A DNA stretch of 64,000 bases from JACCTU01 sp963769665 (GTDB lineage Bacteria; Actinomycetota; Thermoleophilia; Gaiellales; Gaiellaceae), in NCBI GenBank assembly GCA_963769665.1, contig CAVYMQ010000003.1:1240001-1304000 (forward strand), written 5' to 3'. Under the pieces are notes generated by a model. That model was given only the letters and a program-made list of their open reading frames with translations, made no database searches and was not told the origin of the DNA. This document shows, piece by piece, positions 52,284 to 62,230 of the stretch. Position 1 is the stretch's first letter, and the number at the start of each line of letters is the position of its first letter. The translations under genes and the position numbers were made by a program.

Positions 52284-52660
52284 GGCAGGACGGCCTCCAC
52301 GTCGATCTCGACGAACCAGCGTGGGTCCATCAGCTGCGCGATCACGGTCGTGTTCACGGGGCGGATCTCTCCGAAGATCTCGGAGTGCGCGCGCGCGACC
52401 TCGGGGAAGACCTCGGCGCTCGTGACGTAGATGCGCGTGCGCACGACGTCCTCGGCGCGCGCGCCCGCCTGATCGAGCGCGGTGAGGATGATCTCGAAGC
52501 AGCGCTGCGCCTGTCCGTACGCGTCCGCCGGGGGGTCGGCGTCGTCCGGCATCCCCGGCGCCGTGCCGCTGACGTACACGTGGCCGCCCGCGACGACGGC
52601 ACGCGAGTACCCCATGATCGGCTCGTACTTCCCGCCGGAGGAGATGAGGCGGCGCTCCAC
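52280..52660 (-). CDS. RidA (YjgF/YER057c) family protein
   Basis: 126 residues from GTG 52660. YSRAVVAGGHVYVSGTAPG, ALDQAGARAEDVVRTRIYV and NTTVIAQLMDPRWFVEIDV are family signatures. Classical RidA hydrolyses reactive enamines from PLP enzymes; this subgroup lacks a confirmed substrate. First gene of a four-gene minus operon with ligase, peroxiredoxin and membrane protein. Confidence 0.9.
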   Translation of the reverse strand: MERRLISSGGKYEPIMGYSRAVVAGGHVYVSGTAPGMPDDADPPADAYGQAQRCFEIILTALDQAGARAEDVVRTRIYVTSAEVFPEVARAHSEIFGEIRPVNTTVIAQLMDPRWFVEIDVEAVLP

Positions 52661-52665
52661 CCGTC

Positions 52666-52672
52666 TAGTATC
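52666..52672. promoter_or_regulatory. Overlapping divergent -10 boxes, ridA-like and serine hydrolase
   Basis: TAGTATC holds plus TAGTAT (52666-52671, 8 nt before GTG 52680) and minus GATACT (52672-52667, 6 nt before GTG 52660). The same AGTATC core occurs at 19869-19874. Confidence 0.6.
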
Positions 52673-52679
52673 GCCGCGC

Positions 52680-53498
52680 GTGGACGCTCTCATGCACGTC
52701 GACGGCTGGTCGCCCGACAACGTCGCCGTCGGCGTCGTCGACCCGGAAGGGGTCCGCGACTGGCACGGCGACGAGGCCCGCGAGTTCAGGTGGGCCTCGA
52801 TCACGAAGCCGGTGGTCGCGCTCGCGACCCTCGTGGCCGCCGAGGAGGGCGTCGTCGACCTCGACGAGGAGGCCGGCCCACCCGGTTCGACCGTGCGCCA
52901 TCTGCTCTCGCACGCCTCGGGCCTGCCCTTCGACGGCACCGTCCCGATCGCGGGTGTGGGGGAGCGCCGCATCTACTCGAACGCCGGCTTCGAGGTGCTC
53001 GCGCAGCACGTCGAACGCCGCGCCGAGATGCCGTTCGTCGAGTACCTGACCGAGGCCGTGCTCGAGCCGCTCGAGTTCTCGGGCGAGCTGCGCGGCTCGC
53101 CCGCGTCGGGCCTCTACGGGACGCTCCTCGACCTGCTCGAGCTGGGCCAGGAGTTCCTCCGGCCGACGCTCGTCTCGCCGGAGACGCTCGAGGAGGCGAC
53201 GACCGTAGCGTTCCCCGGGCTGGTCGGTGTGCTACCCGACTTCGGCCGAATGGACCCGAACGACTGGGGGCTCGGTGTCGAGGTTCGCGGCTCGAAGTCG
53301 CCGCACTGGACGGGAACGCGCAACTCGCCGCGCACGTTCGGCCACTTCGGCGGCAGCGGCACCTTCCTCTGGATCGACCCCGACGCGAAGCTCGCGCTCG
53401 GGCTGCTCACCGATCGCGACTTCGACGACTGGAGCGACGAGGCGAAGCGTGTGTGGCCCGAGCTCTCGGACGCGGTGCTCGCCGAAGCGTCCGGCTAG
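52680..53498 (+). CDS. Beta-lactamase-class C-like serine hydrolase
   Basis: 272 residues, no signal peptide. SITK (SxxK) near residue 40, YSN near 99, and FGHFGGSGTFLW as the third motif near 222. Family members are esterases, D-aminopeptidases or penicillin-binding-like enzymes; an intracellular esterase is most likely here. It converges on the CNB gene with both stops in one CTAG (53495-53498). Confidence 0.88.
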   Translation: MDALMHVDGWSPDNVAVGVVDPEGVRDWHGDEAREFRWASITKPVVALATLVAAEEGVVDLDEEAGPPGSTVRHLLSHASGLPFDGTVPIAGVGERRIYSNAGFEVLAQHVERRAEMPFVEYLTEAVLEPLEFSGELRGSPASGLYGTLLDLLELGQEFLRPTLVSPETLEEATTVAFPGLVGVLPDFGRMDPNDWGLGVEVRGSKSPHWTGTRNSPRTFGHFGGSGTFLWIDPDAKLALGLLTDRDFDDWSDEAKRVWPELSDAVLAEASG

Positions 53499-53854
53499 TC
53501 CGCGAACACGGGACGAACGTACTCGTCGAACGTCGCGCGGTCGCAGCTCGCGACCGTTGCCGGCGTGACGGCGCGCACCGACGCGGTGCGCGGGACGTCC
53601 ATCGCGAGCGAGACCTCGCCGAAGTAGTCGCCCGGACGTAGCAGCGTGCGCGTGCCACGACCGGCCTGCGTCACCTCGAGCATCCCGGCGAGCACGACGT
53701 AGAAGCGATCGCCGGGCTCACCCTCGATCACGACCGTCTTCCCCGGCACGACGTCTTCCCGCCGCATGCGCGAGGCGAGATCTGCGAGTCGAGCTCCCGG
53801 CAGGGACGAGAGGATCGCGATGCGCGAGAACTCGGTCGCCGCGACGGGGCTCAC
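53495..53854 (-). CDS. Cyclic nucleotide-binding domain protein
   Basis: 119 residues, essentially one cNMP-binding barrel: VVPGKTVVIEGEPGDRFYVV, then LLRPGDYFGEVSLAMDVPRT as the phosphate-binding cassette (GEVSL, with R two residues after P), and ASVRAVTPATVASCDRATF. No effector domain is fused. GTG overlaps the stop of the small acidic gene upstream by 4 bp. Confidence 0.88.
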   Translation of the reverse strand: MSPVAATEFSRIAILSSLPGARLADLASRMRREDVVPGKTVVIEGEPGDRFYVVLAGMLEVTQAGRGTRTLLRPGDYFGEVSLAMDVPRTASVRAVTPATVASCDRATFDEYVRPVFAD

Positions 53855-53991
53855 GAGTCGGCGCTGGAAGGGTCGGGGTCGACGGTGTCGTGCGGATCGT
53901 CGTGCCCCGGGCCCCGCATCGCGTCTTCGTCGCCGATGCGCTCGGGTGCCTGCTCCTGCTCTTCCTCGGTCGGTTCCGGCTGCTCGTGCAC
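53851..53991 (-). CDS. Small acidic disordered protein
   Basis: 46 residues from GTG 53991: Glu/Gln-rich start (EPTEEEQEQAPE) and Asp/Pro-rich end (HDDPHDTVDPDPSSADS), with no fold expected. Its stop overlaps the CNB gene start (GTGA), which supports translation. CAGGAT lies 6 nt before GTG as a leaderless -10 candidate, opposite the NUDIX promoter. Possibly a leader or partner for the CNB protein. Confidence 0.5.
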   Translation of the reverse strand: MHEQPEPTEEEQEQAPERIGDEDAMRGPGHDDPHDTVDPDPSSADS

Positions 53992-53996
53992 GCCCG

Positions 53997-54003
53997 TATC
54001 CTG
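53997..54003. promoter_or_regulatory. Overlapping divergent -10 boxes, acidic protein and NUDIX
   Basis: TATCCTG: plus TATCCT (53997-54002, 7 nt before GTG 54010) and minus CAGGAT (54003-53998, 6 nt before GTG 53991). Confidence 0.5.
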
Positions 54004-54009
54004 CCCGAC

Positions 54010-54531
54010 GTGGCCGAGCTCGAGTCGTGGAAGCACTGCCCGCGCTGCGGGGCGGGCCTCGAGCCGCTCGACGGCGGCGCCCGGGTCGAGTGCCCGGAGT
54101 GCGGGTTCCGCTACTACGCGAGCTCGAAGCCGACCGCGTCCGGGCTCGTGGTCGACGACGAGGGGCGCATCCTGCTCGCCCGTCGCGCCCAGGAGCCCGA
54201 CCAGGGGAAGTGGGACCTTCCGGGTGGCTTCCTGAACGAGGGAGAGAACCCGAGCGACGCGCTGCGGCGAGAGCTGATCGAGGAGACGAGCCTCGACGTC
54301 GAGTTGCTCGAGTTCTTCGACGTCGTCGTCGATCGCTACGGGGACGAAGACGACGCGCAGTGGACGCTCAACCTCTACTGGACGTGCCGCGTGCGGAGCG
54401 GCACGCCGAAGCCGGCGGACGACGTCGCCGAGCTCGAGTGGTTCGCGCGCGACGAGCTTCCGCCGAGCGACGAGCTCGCCTTCACGAACAACGTGAAGGT
54501 GATCTCACGCTGGCGGGACGAGCACGCGTAG
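54010..54531 (+). CDS. NUDIX hydrolase with N-terminal zinc ribbon
   Basis: 173 residues from GTG 54010. Zinc ribbon CPRCGAGL ... CPECGFRYY, then the NUDIX box GGFLNEGENPSDALRRELIE with EETSLD completing it. The arrangement resembles NADH pyrophosphatase (NudC-like) proteins, though the NudC-specific SQPWPFP motif is absent, so another nucleotide substrate is likely. Its end overlaps the convergent DAG-kinase gene by 27 bp. Confidence 0.88.
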   Translation: MAELESWKHCPRCGAGLEPLDGGARVECPECGFRYYASSKPTASGLVVDDEGRILLARRAQEPDQGKWDLPGGFLNEGENPSDALRRELIEETSLDVELLEFFDVVVDRYGDEDDAQWTLNLYWTCRVRSGTPKPADDVAELEWFARDELPPSDELAFTNNVKVISRWRDEHA

Positions 54532-55299
54532 CGCGCCCGGCTCGAGCTCGAACTCGAGCGGTGTCTCCAGCCGCGCGGGCTCGCCGTCGATCGCCGCTTG
54601 CAGCGAGCCTGCACGCGCGTCGACGGTGAACCGCTCGCCGCTGCGCTCCGTCCAGCTCGCACGCAGGATCCCGCTCCCGGCGTACAGGTAGAGCAACCCT
54701 TCGTCCAGCCGCTCCCGCTCGCCGACCGAGAGCAGATCGAGCTTGTAGGCGTTGTTCGAGACGAGGAGGACACGGCACTGGATCGGCTCGCCGTCGACGG
54801 ACAGCCCTCGCGACGAGAGGTGGCGGAGGGCGATCAGGACCGCGCGGGCACGCGCAAGCGTCTCGCGCCGACGCCGGTGCTCTTCACGCTCGTGCACGAG
54901 CTGCGCGTACATCCCCAGCGAGACGTTGTTCAGGAACACCCGCTCGTTGACGCGGCCCACGTCGACCCTGCGCTCCGTCCCCTCGAAGGCGTCGAGCGCG
55001 GCGACCGGGTCGTCGCGGTCGAGGCCGAGATCCCGCGCGAAGTGGTTGCGGGTCCCGAACGGCACGCAGACGAACGGCAGGCCTCGCTCCATCGCGACGG
55101 CGGCCACCGGCGCGAGCGAGCCATCGCCGCCGGCCATCCCGAGCGCGTCGGCCTCGGCGCTCCGCGCGATCGCCTCCAGGTCCTCGCCGTCGCGGAAGAG
55201 ATGCACCTGGATGCCCCGGCTACGGGCCTCCTCGCTGAGCTCGTCGGCCGATGGGCTGTCGCTGCCGGAGCGTGGATTGAGGATCAGGAGTCCGGGCAC
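54505..55299 (-). CDS. Diacylglycerol kinase-family lipid kinase
   Basis: 264 residues from GTG 55299. LLILNPRSGSDSPS and ALGMAGGDGSLAPVA (GGDG nucleotide motif), FVCVPFGTRNHFARDLGL, and VFLNNVSLGMYAQLV are typical of the DAGK/YegS/sphingosine-kinase family. It phosphorylates a lipid or related alcohol. A TACCCT box lies 8 nt before GTG. Confidence 0.9.
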   Translation of the reverse strand: MPGLLILNPRSGSDSPSADELSEEARSRGIQVHLFRDGEDLEAIARSAEADALGMAGGDGSLAPVAAVAMERGLPFVCVPFGTRNHFARDLGLDRDDPVAALDAFEGTERRVDVGRVNERVFLNNVSLGMYAQLVHEREEHRRRRETLARARAVLIALRHLSSRGLSVDGEPIQCRVLLVSNNAYKLDLLSVGERERLDEGLLYLYAGSGILRASWTERSGERFTVDARAGSLQAAIDGEPARLETPLEFELEPGALRVLVPPA

Positions 55300-55307
55300 G
55301 GCGGGCC

Positions 55308-55313
55308 AGGGTA
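55308..55313 (-). promoter_or_regulatory. Leaderless -10 box for the DAG-kinase gene
   Basis: Minus-strand TACCCT, 8 nt before GTG 55299. Confidence 0.5.
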
Positions 55314-55333
55314 TAGGCCCGCCCGACCGAAAA

Positions 55334-55351
55334 ATGAGCCGAACGGCCCAT
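55334..55351. promoter_or_regulatory. 18-bp palindrome, copy A
   Basis: ATGAGCCGAACGGCCCAT, one mismatch from a perfect palindrome and one base different from the site at 63340-63357. It lies between the divergent DAG-kinase gene and the small ORF at 55386, an operator-like position. Confidence 0.5.
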
Positions 55352-55385
55352 GGCGGCCGTCCACCCTCGTGTCGATCATTCGACT

Positions 55386-55532
55386 ATGAGCGAACGCGGC
55401 ATGCACTCGATCGCAGACGACCTCTCGGACACCTGGCTCGAGGATTGGGCAGGCGCAGGCGTCCTGGAGATCGAGGAGTACCTGGCAAAGCACGCGGCCT
55501 TCCTGGCCTTCCTCGAGTCCTCCGACTCGTAG
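55386..55532 (+). CDS. Small hypothetical acidic protein
   Basis: 48 residues: SERGMHSIADDLSDTWLEDW then GVLEIEEYLAKHAAFLAFLE. Amphipathic and acidic, one or two helices, no known family. ATG 55386 is preferred; an in-frame ATG 55350 would place the palindrome at the start codon and add 12 residues. It lies alone between two transcription units. Confidence 0.55.
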   Translation: MSERGMHSIADDLSDTWLEDWAGAGVLEIEEYLAKHAAFLAFLESSDS

Positions 55533-55600
55533 CGGCTAGCTAGCACTCGACCGGCCGGCCCCGTACGATCCCGCCACCGGGATCGTCGAAAGGAGCCGCC

Positions 55601-56197
55601 GTGAACCTGTTCGAGCGTTTGGATGCGGTCGCAGACCGCTGGAACGTCTTGCGCCATCCCTTCTACGAGCGCTGGGAGTGCGGAGGGCTGAGCCGCGACG
55701 AGCTCGCGTACTACGCGGGCGAGTACCGGCACGCTGTGACGGCGCTTGCAGGTCTCGCCGCCACGGCCTCCGACGCCGGCCATGCCGCCGAGGAAGCCGC
55801 CCACGTCGCGATCTGGGACGACTTCGCGGCCGAGCTCGAAGCCGACCTCGACCGTGCCCCGCGCGCCGAGACCGTCGCCTGCGCCGAGGCGTGGAGCGGG
55901 ACCGGCGTCGAAGGCGCAGCTGCGCTCTTCGTGATCGAGTCCGCTCAGCCCGAAATCTCGCGCACCAAGCTCGAGGGGCTCACGCGCTGGTACGGCTTCG
56001 AGCCGGCCTCGAAGGGCACGCGCTACTTCGACCTGCACGCCGAACGGGACTATGAGCACGCGGAGCTCTCACGGAGCGTCCTCGAGCAGGCCGGCCCGGA
56101 GGACGAGGACGGCATCGTCGCCGCGGCCGAGCGCGCGCTTCGCGCGAACTGGGAGCTACTGGACGGCGTCGAGCAGTTCGCGGGCTCGCGGTTGTGA
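55601..56197 (+). CDS. TenA/PqqC-like (haem-oxygenase fold) protein
   Basis: 198 residues. HPFYERWECGGLSRDELAYYAGEY (in two stretches) and ESAQPEISRTKLEGLTRWYGF, with YFDLHAERDYEHAELSRS near the end, resemble the CADD/PqqC/TenA superfamily that includes di-iron oxygenases; the Glu/His spacing (E..H...H) suits metal binding. GTG 55601 has AAAGGAG upstream. Substrate unknown. It overlaps the DUF2231 gene by 4 bp. Confidence 0.8.
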   Translation: MNLFERLDAVADRWNVLRHPFYERWECGGLSRDELAYYAGEYRHAVTALAGLAATASDAGHAAEEAAHVAIWDDFAAELEADLDRAPRAETVACAEAWSGTGVEGAAALFVIESAQPEISRTKLEGLTRWYGFEPASKGTRYFDLHAERDYEHAELSRSVLEQAGPEDEDGIVAAAERALRANWELLDGVEQFAGSRL

Positions 56198-56742
56198 CGA
56201 GCGGGCGGGACGACGGAGTCGGGTTGGACGCGTTCTGGCGCGGGCTGCCCGGGCACCCGATCCACCCGCCGCTGACGGACGTCACGATTGGGACCTACAC
56301 GTTCGCTCTCGCCGCGGCGACGGCGGACGTGCTCGAGATCAGCACGCACGCGGCAACGCACGGTTGGTGGCTCGCGCTCGTGTTCGGGCTGCTCTCGACG
56401 ATCGTCACCGCGACGACGGGCTTCGTCGACTGGCTGCGGATCCCGAGCGGCACGCCGCTCTGGCGGACAACGACCGCGCACATGATCGCGATGTTGATCG
56501 CGAGCGGTGTGTTCCTGGCCGCGGCCGTGGCCGGCAAGTCGTCGTTCGACTCCGGCGACGTCGAGACCGGGCCGTACGTCCTGACGCTGGCGGGCTACTT
56601 CCTGATGGCGGTGGGCGGCTGGCTGGGCGGCAGCGTGGTGTTCGTGCACGGCATGCGCGTGCTCAATCTCGTGGACGAGCCGGCCCGCAAGGCGGCCGCC
56701 CCCGTCGCGACGCCTGAGAAGAAAGAGGCCGAGGGCGCCTAG
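56194..56742 (+). CDS. DUF2231 membrane protein
   Basis: 182 residues with four membrane helices. GLPGHPIHPPLTDVTIGTYT is the DUF2231 hallmark (HP.HP), and the family's function is unknown. The start overlaps the upstream gene (GTGA). The stop TAG sits in the loop of a 14-bp hairpin that also ends the thioredoxin gene. Confidence 0.88.
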   Translation: MTSGRDDGVGLDAFWRGLPGHPIHPPLTDVTIGTYTFALAAATADVLEISTHAATHGWWLALVFGLLSTIVTATTGFVDWLRIPSGTPLWRTTTAHMIAMLIASGVFLAAAVAGKSSFDSGDVETGPYVLTLAGYFLMAVGGWLGGSVVFVHGMRVLNLVDEPARKAAAPVATPEKKEAEGA

Positions 56743-56755
56743 CGCCCTCGGCCTC
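56725..56755. terminator. Bidirectional terminator
   Basis: Perfect 14-bp stem GAGGCCGAGGGCGC / GCGCCCTCGGCCTC with a CTA loop that is part of the DUF2231 stop codon. It serves both converging units. Confidence 0.85.
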
Positions 56756-56763
56756 GATTCCTT

Positions 56764-57087
56764 CTAAGCCTCGACGGCGACGAGGCCGAGCTTGCTCTCG
56801 AGCGCGCCCTTGGGCTGCGCGCCGACCGCGATTCCCGCTGGCTCGCCGCTCTTGAAGATCATGATCGTCGGGATCGAGACGATCCCGAACCGCATCGCGA
56901 TCTCCTGCTCCTCGTCGATGTTCACCTTCACGACCTTGAGCTCGTCCTTGCGCTCGTCCGCGATCTTCTCGAGTACCGGGGCGACGGCATGGCAGGGGCC
57001 ACACCACTCCGCCCAGAAGTCGACGATCACGGGCTGATCGCTCTGGATGACCTCCTGCTCGAAGGTCTGGGTTGTCACTGCGTCCAA
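56764..57087 (-). CDS. trxA: Thioredoxin
   Basis: 107 residues. VIVDFWAEWCGPCHAVAPVL has the WCGPC active site, IVSIPTIMIFKSGEPAG the cis-Pro. A general disulfide reductase; it could recycle the selenoperoxiredoxin. TTG 57087 is preferred because AAAGGAAG lies about 6 nt upstream; GTG 57078 is an alternative. Confidence 0.96.
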   Translation of the reverse strand: MDAVTTQTFEQEVIQSDQPVIVDFWAEWCGPCHAVAPVLEKIADERKDELKVVKVNIDEEQEIAMRFGIVSIPTIMIFKSGEPAGIAVGAQPKGALESKLGLVAVEA

Positions 57088-57175
57088 AGTGCTTCCTTTC
57101 TCGATTGCCGTACTTGTATTGAAACGCTCGCGTAGGACGGGTTGTTCCCAGCTCGGGCGTCCGCTAACGCCCCCC

Positions 57176-57181
57176 TACAAT
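57176..57181 (+). promoter_or_regulatory. Leaderless -10 box for ileS
   Basis: TACAAT, 7 nt before ATG 57189. Confidence 0.55.
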
Positions 57182-57188
57182 CGGGGCC

Positions 57189-60253
<3,065 letters not shown>

Positions 60254-60257
<4 letters not shown>

Positions 60258-60733
60258 ACTGGAACCGCATCGTCGTCGCCGCGATCGCCGTGCTGGCGGT
60301 CGTCGTCGTGTACGACGCGTTGCAGGGTGACGACGGAAAGGTTCGCCGGGGCTCGCTCGGCGACTACCGGATCGATCTCGCGAGCTCGCGGGACGGCAGC
60401 CCGCTACCGGCCTCCATGCTGATCGAGGTGTTTCCCGGGCGCCGCCCAGGCTCGCTCGCCGTCTCGAAGGTCGCGGTCGACGCGCACGGCAGGATGGCCC
60501 TGGGCGTGTCGCATGTCCCCGGGAACCAGCCACCGAGAGCCGCGATCGAGCTCTGGCGCGGCGAGCAGCACCTGCGTTCCTTCTCGGTGCAGCCGGGCTC
60601 GTTCGCCGGCGGTCTCTGGTTCGCGCGCGGGGACGCGATCGCGACGATCGGCTGGGACGAACGCGGCTACCTCTACGACCTCAACGGCAGGCCGCTGAGC
60701 GGCACCGCCTACTTCGCCTACGAGACCGGATGA
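60254..60733 (+). CDS. Hypothetical membrane-anchored protein
   Basis: 159 residues from GTG 60254 (GTGA overlap with ileS). One N-terminal helix (IVVAAIAVLAVVVVYDAL), then a beta-rich extracytoplasmic domain (RGSLGDYRIDLASSRDG, LIEVFPGRRPGSLAVSKV). No family recognised. Overlaps tag by 4 bp. Confidence 0.72.
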
Positions 60734-61281
60734 AGCGCTGCGGCTGGGTCCCGCTGGAGGTCCCGGAGTACGTCGCCTACCACGACGACGAGTGGGGAGT
60801 CCCGGTCCACGACGACCGCCTGCTGTTCGAGCTCCTGACGCTCGAGGGCGCGCAGGCAGGGCTGTCGTGGCTGACGATCCTGCGCAAGCGCGACGGCTAT
60901 CGCGCGGCGTTCGACGACTTCGACGTGGCGAAGGTGGCGCGCTACACGCCGAAGAGGGTCGAGAAGCTGCTCGCCGATCCGGGGATCGTGCGCAACCGGC
61001 TGAAGGTGGAGTCGACCGTGAACAACGCGCAGCGCATCCTCGAGCTCGAGGTGCCGTTGTCCGAGCTCCTGTGGTCGTTCGTCGGCGGCGAGCCGAAGCT
61101 CAACCGCTGGAAGACGACGAGCGAGATCCCTGCGGAGACCGCAGAGTCGAAGGCGATGTCGAAGGAGTTGAAGCGGCGCGGCTTCCGGTTCGTGGGGCCA
61201 ACGATCTGCTACGCGTTCATGCAATCAGCGGGCCTCGTGAACGACCACACGGCTGAGTGCTTCCTCAGTCCCCAGCGATGA
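60730..61281 (+). CDS. tag: DNA-3-methyladenine glycosylase I
   Basis: 183 residues. KRCGWVPLEVPEYVAYHDDEWG with Zn ligand Cys4 and His, LEGAQAGLSWLTILRKR, FRFVGPTICYAFMQ, and the C-terminal Cys/His pair in VNDHTAECF. It removes 3-methyladenine. It is the third DNA glycosylase in the window (others at 9225 and 30258). Its 3' end overlaps the convergent gene by 17 bp. Confidence 0.95.
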   Translation: MKRCGWVPLEVPEYVAYHDDEWGVPVHDDRLLFELLTLEGAQAGLSWLTILRKRDGYRAAFDDFDVAKVARYTPKRVEKLLADPGIVRNRLKVESTVNNAQRILELEVPLSELLWSFVGGEPKLNRWKTTSEIPAETAESKAMSKELKRRGFRFVGPTICYAFMQSAGLVNDHTAECFLSPQR

Positions 61282-62230
61282 AGAAGACCCAGCGTCCGTC
61301 GGGGCGGATCCCCGCGCGCCAGCCGAGGTAGCCGACCTCGGTCACACCCTCGGGCATGAGGTCGCCGAGCAGGCTCAGCTCGTACTCGCTCATCTCGCCG
61401 GGCTCCTTGTCGTAGGCGAAGGGCCAGACGAAGATCCCCTGCGACAGCACGTACGGCAGCTTGAGAACGCGTGCGAGCGTGTCGATCGGGTCGGTCCCGG
61501 TCTGCTCCTCGGTCGTGCGCCAGAACGCAAGCGCGCCGCCGGGCACCTCCTCGCCGAACGTGTAGCGGAACTCGGTAGGCTCGATCAGCGCTTCGAGCGC
61601 CTGCTCGTCGTGCGCCTCGGCCGCGGCGAGCAGCGCAGCGTGCGTCTCAGCGACCGGCTCGGGAAGCCCGCTCACCGCAACCGGTGCCGGCTCCAAGAAC
61701 GCGATCGTGCTCGCCGCGTGATCGACGACCTGTCGGTGGTGAAGCATCTCGCCGGGCTGTGCCGTCGTCTGGATGACGATCGCCCCGCCGCCGTCTCGGC
61801 GCAGGAGGTACCCGTACGTGCGCGTGCCCTTCGCGTTCAGGCCCTCGCCTGTCGCGACGAGCTCCAGCCGGAAGCCGCGATGCCCGCCGACGGTCACCTG
61901 CTCGCGTACCTCGGTCGCGGCGTAGCGCGTGTCGATCAGCGACGCCAGCGCCGCGTCGAACGGCTGCTCCTGCGGCAGGACCTCGAGCGCGGTGCCCCCG
62001 AAGTCGCTGTTGGGCGGGACGGTGAACGGCTCAGGCTCGAAGAAGCGGCAGGCGAGCTCACCGGTTGCGGTGCTCCAGTCGGAGGGGTACTGGACGTCGT
62101 AGCCGGCCGTGTTGTCGACGCAATGGCTCCACTCCTGCTCGAGATCCTGCGAGTCGCGCAGCAGATAGCCGCCCGCGGCCGCGAAGAACAGGAGCGCGAC
62201 AACGCCCAGGACGGCTGCGGCGGTCTTTAT
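61265..62230 (-). CDS. Hypothetical membrane-anchored exported protein, apparent ATA start
   Basis: 321 residues if started at ATA 62230, which reads as a normal N-terminus (KTAAAVLGVVALLFFAAAGG) and overlaps the ispH stop by 3 bp (ATAA). No ATG, GTG or TTG occurs in frame near it, and upstream the frame runs antisense-like through ispH. After the anchor the protein contains YDVQYPSDWSTATGELACRF, as in exported proteins with PsbP/lipoprotein-like domains, and GLPEPVAETHAALLAAAEAH. Function unknown. Confidence 0.72.
   Translation of the reverse strand: MKTAAAVLGVVALLFFAAAGGYLLRDSQDLEQEWSHCVDNTAGYDVQYPSDWSTATGELACRFFEPEPFTVPPNSDFGGTALEVLPQEQPFDAALASLIDTRYAATEVREQVTVGGHRGFRLELVATGEGLNAKGTRTYGYLLRRDGGGAIVIQTTAQPGEMLHHRQVVDHAASTIAFLEPAPVAVSGLPEPVAETHAALLAAAEAHDEQALEALIEPTEFRYTFGEEVPGGALAFWRTTEEQTGTDPIDTLARVLKLPYVLSQGIFVWPFAYDKEPGEMSEYELSLLGDLMPEGVTEVGYLGWRAGIRPDGRWVFFIAGD

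Noticed and set aside
55350..55385. ATG 55350 as start of the small protein
   Set aside because: It would put the palindrome across the start codon and add a non-helical 12-residue extension. ATG 55386 is simpler, though not proven.
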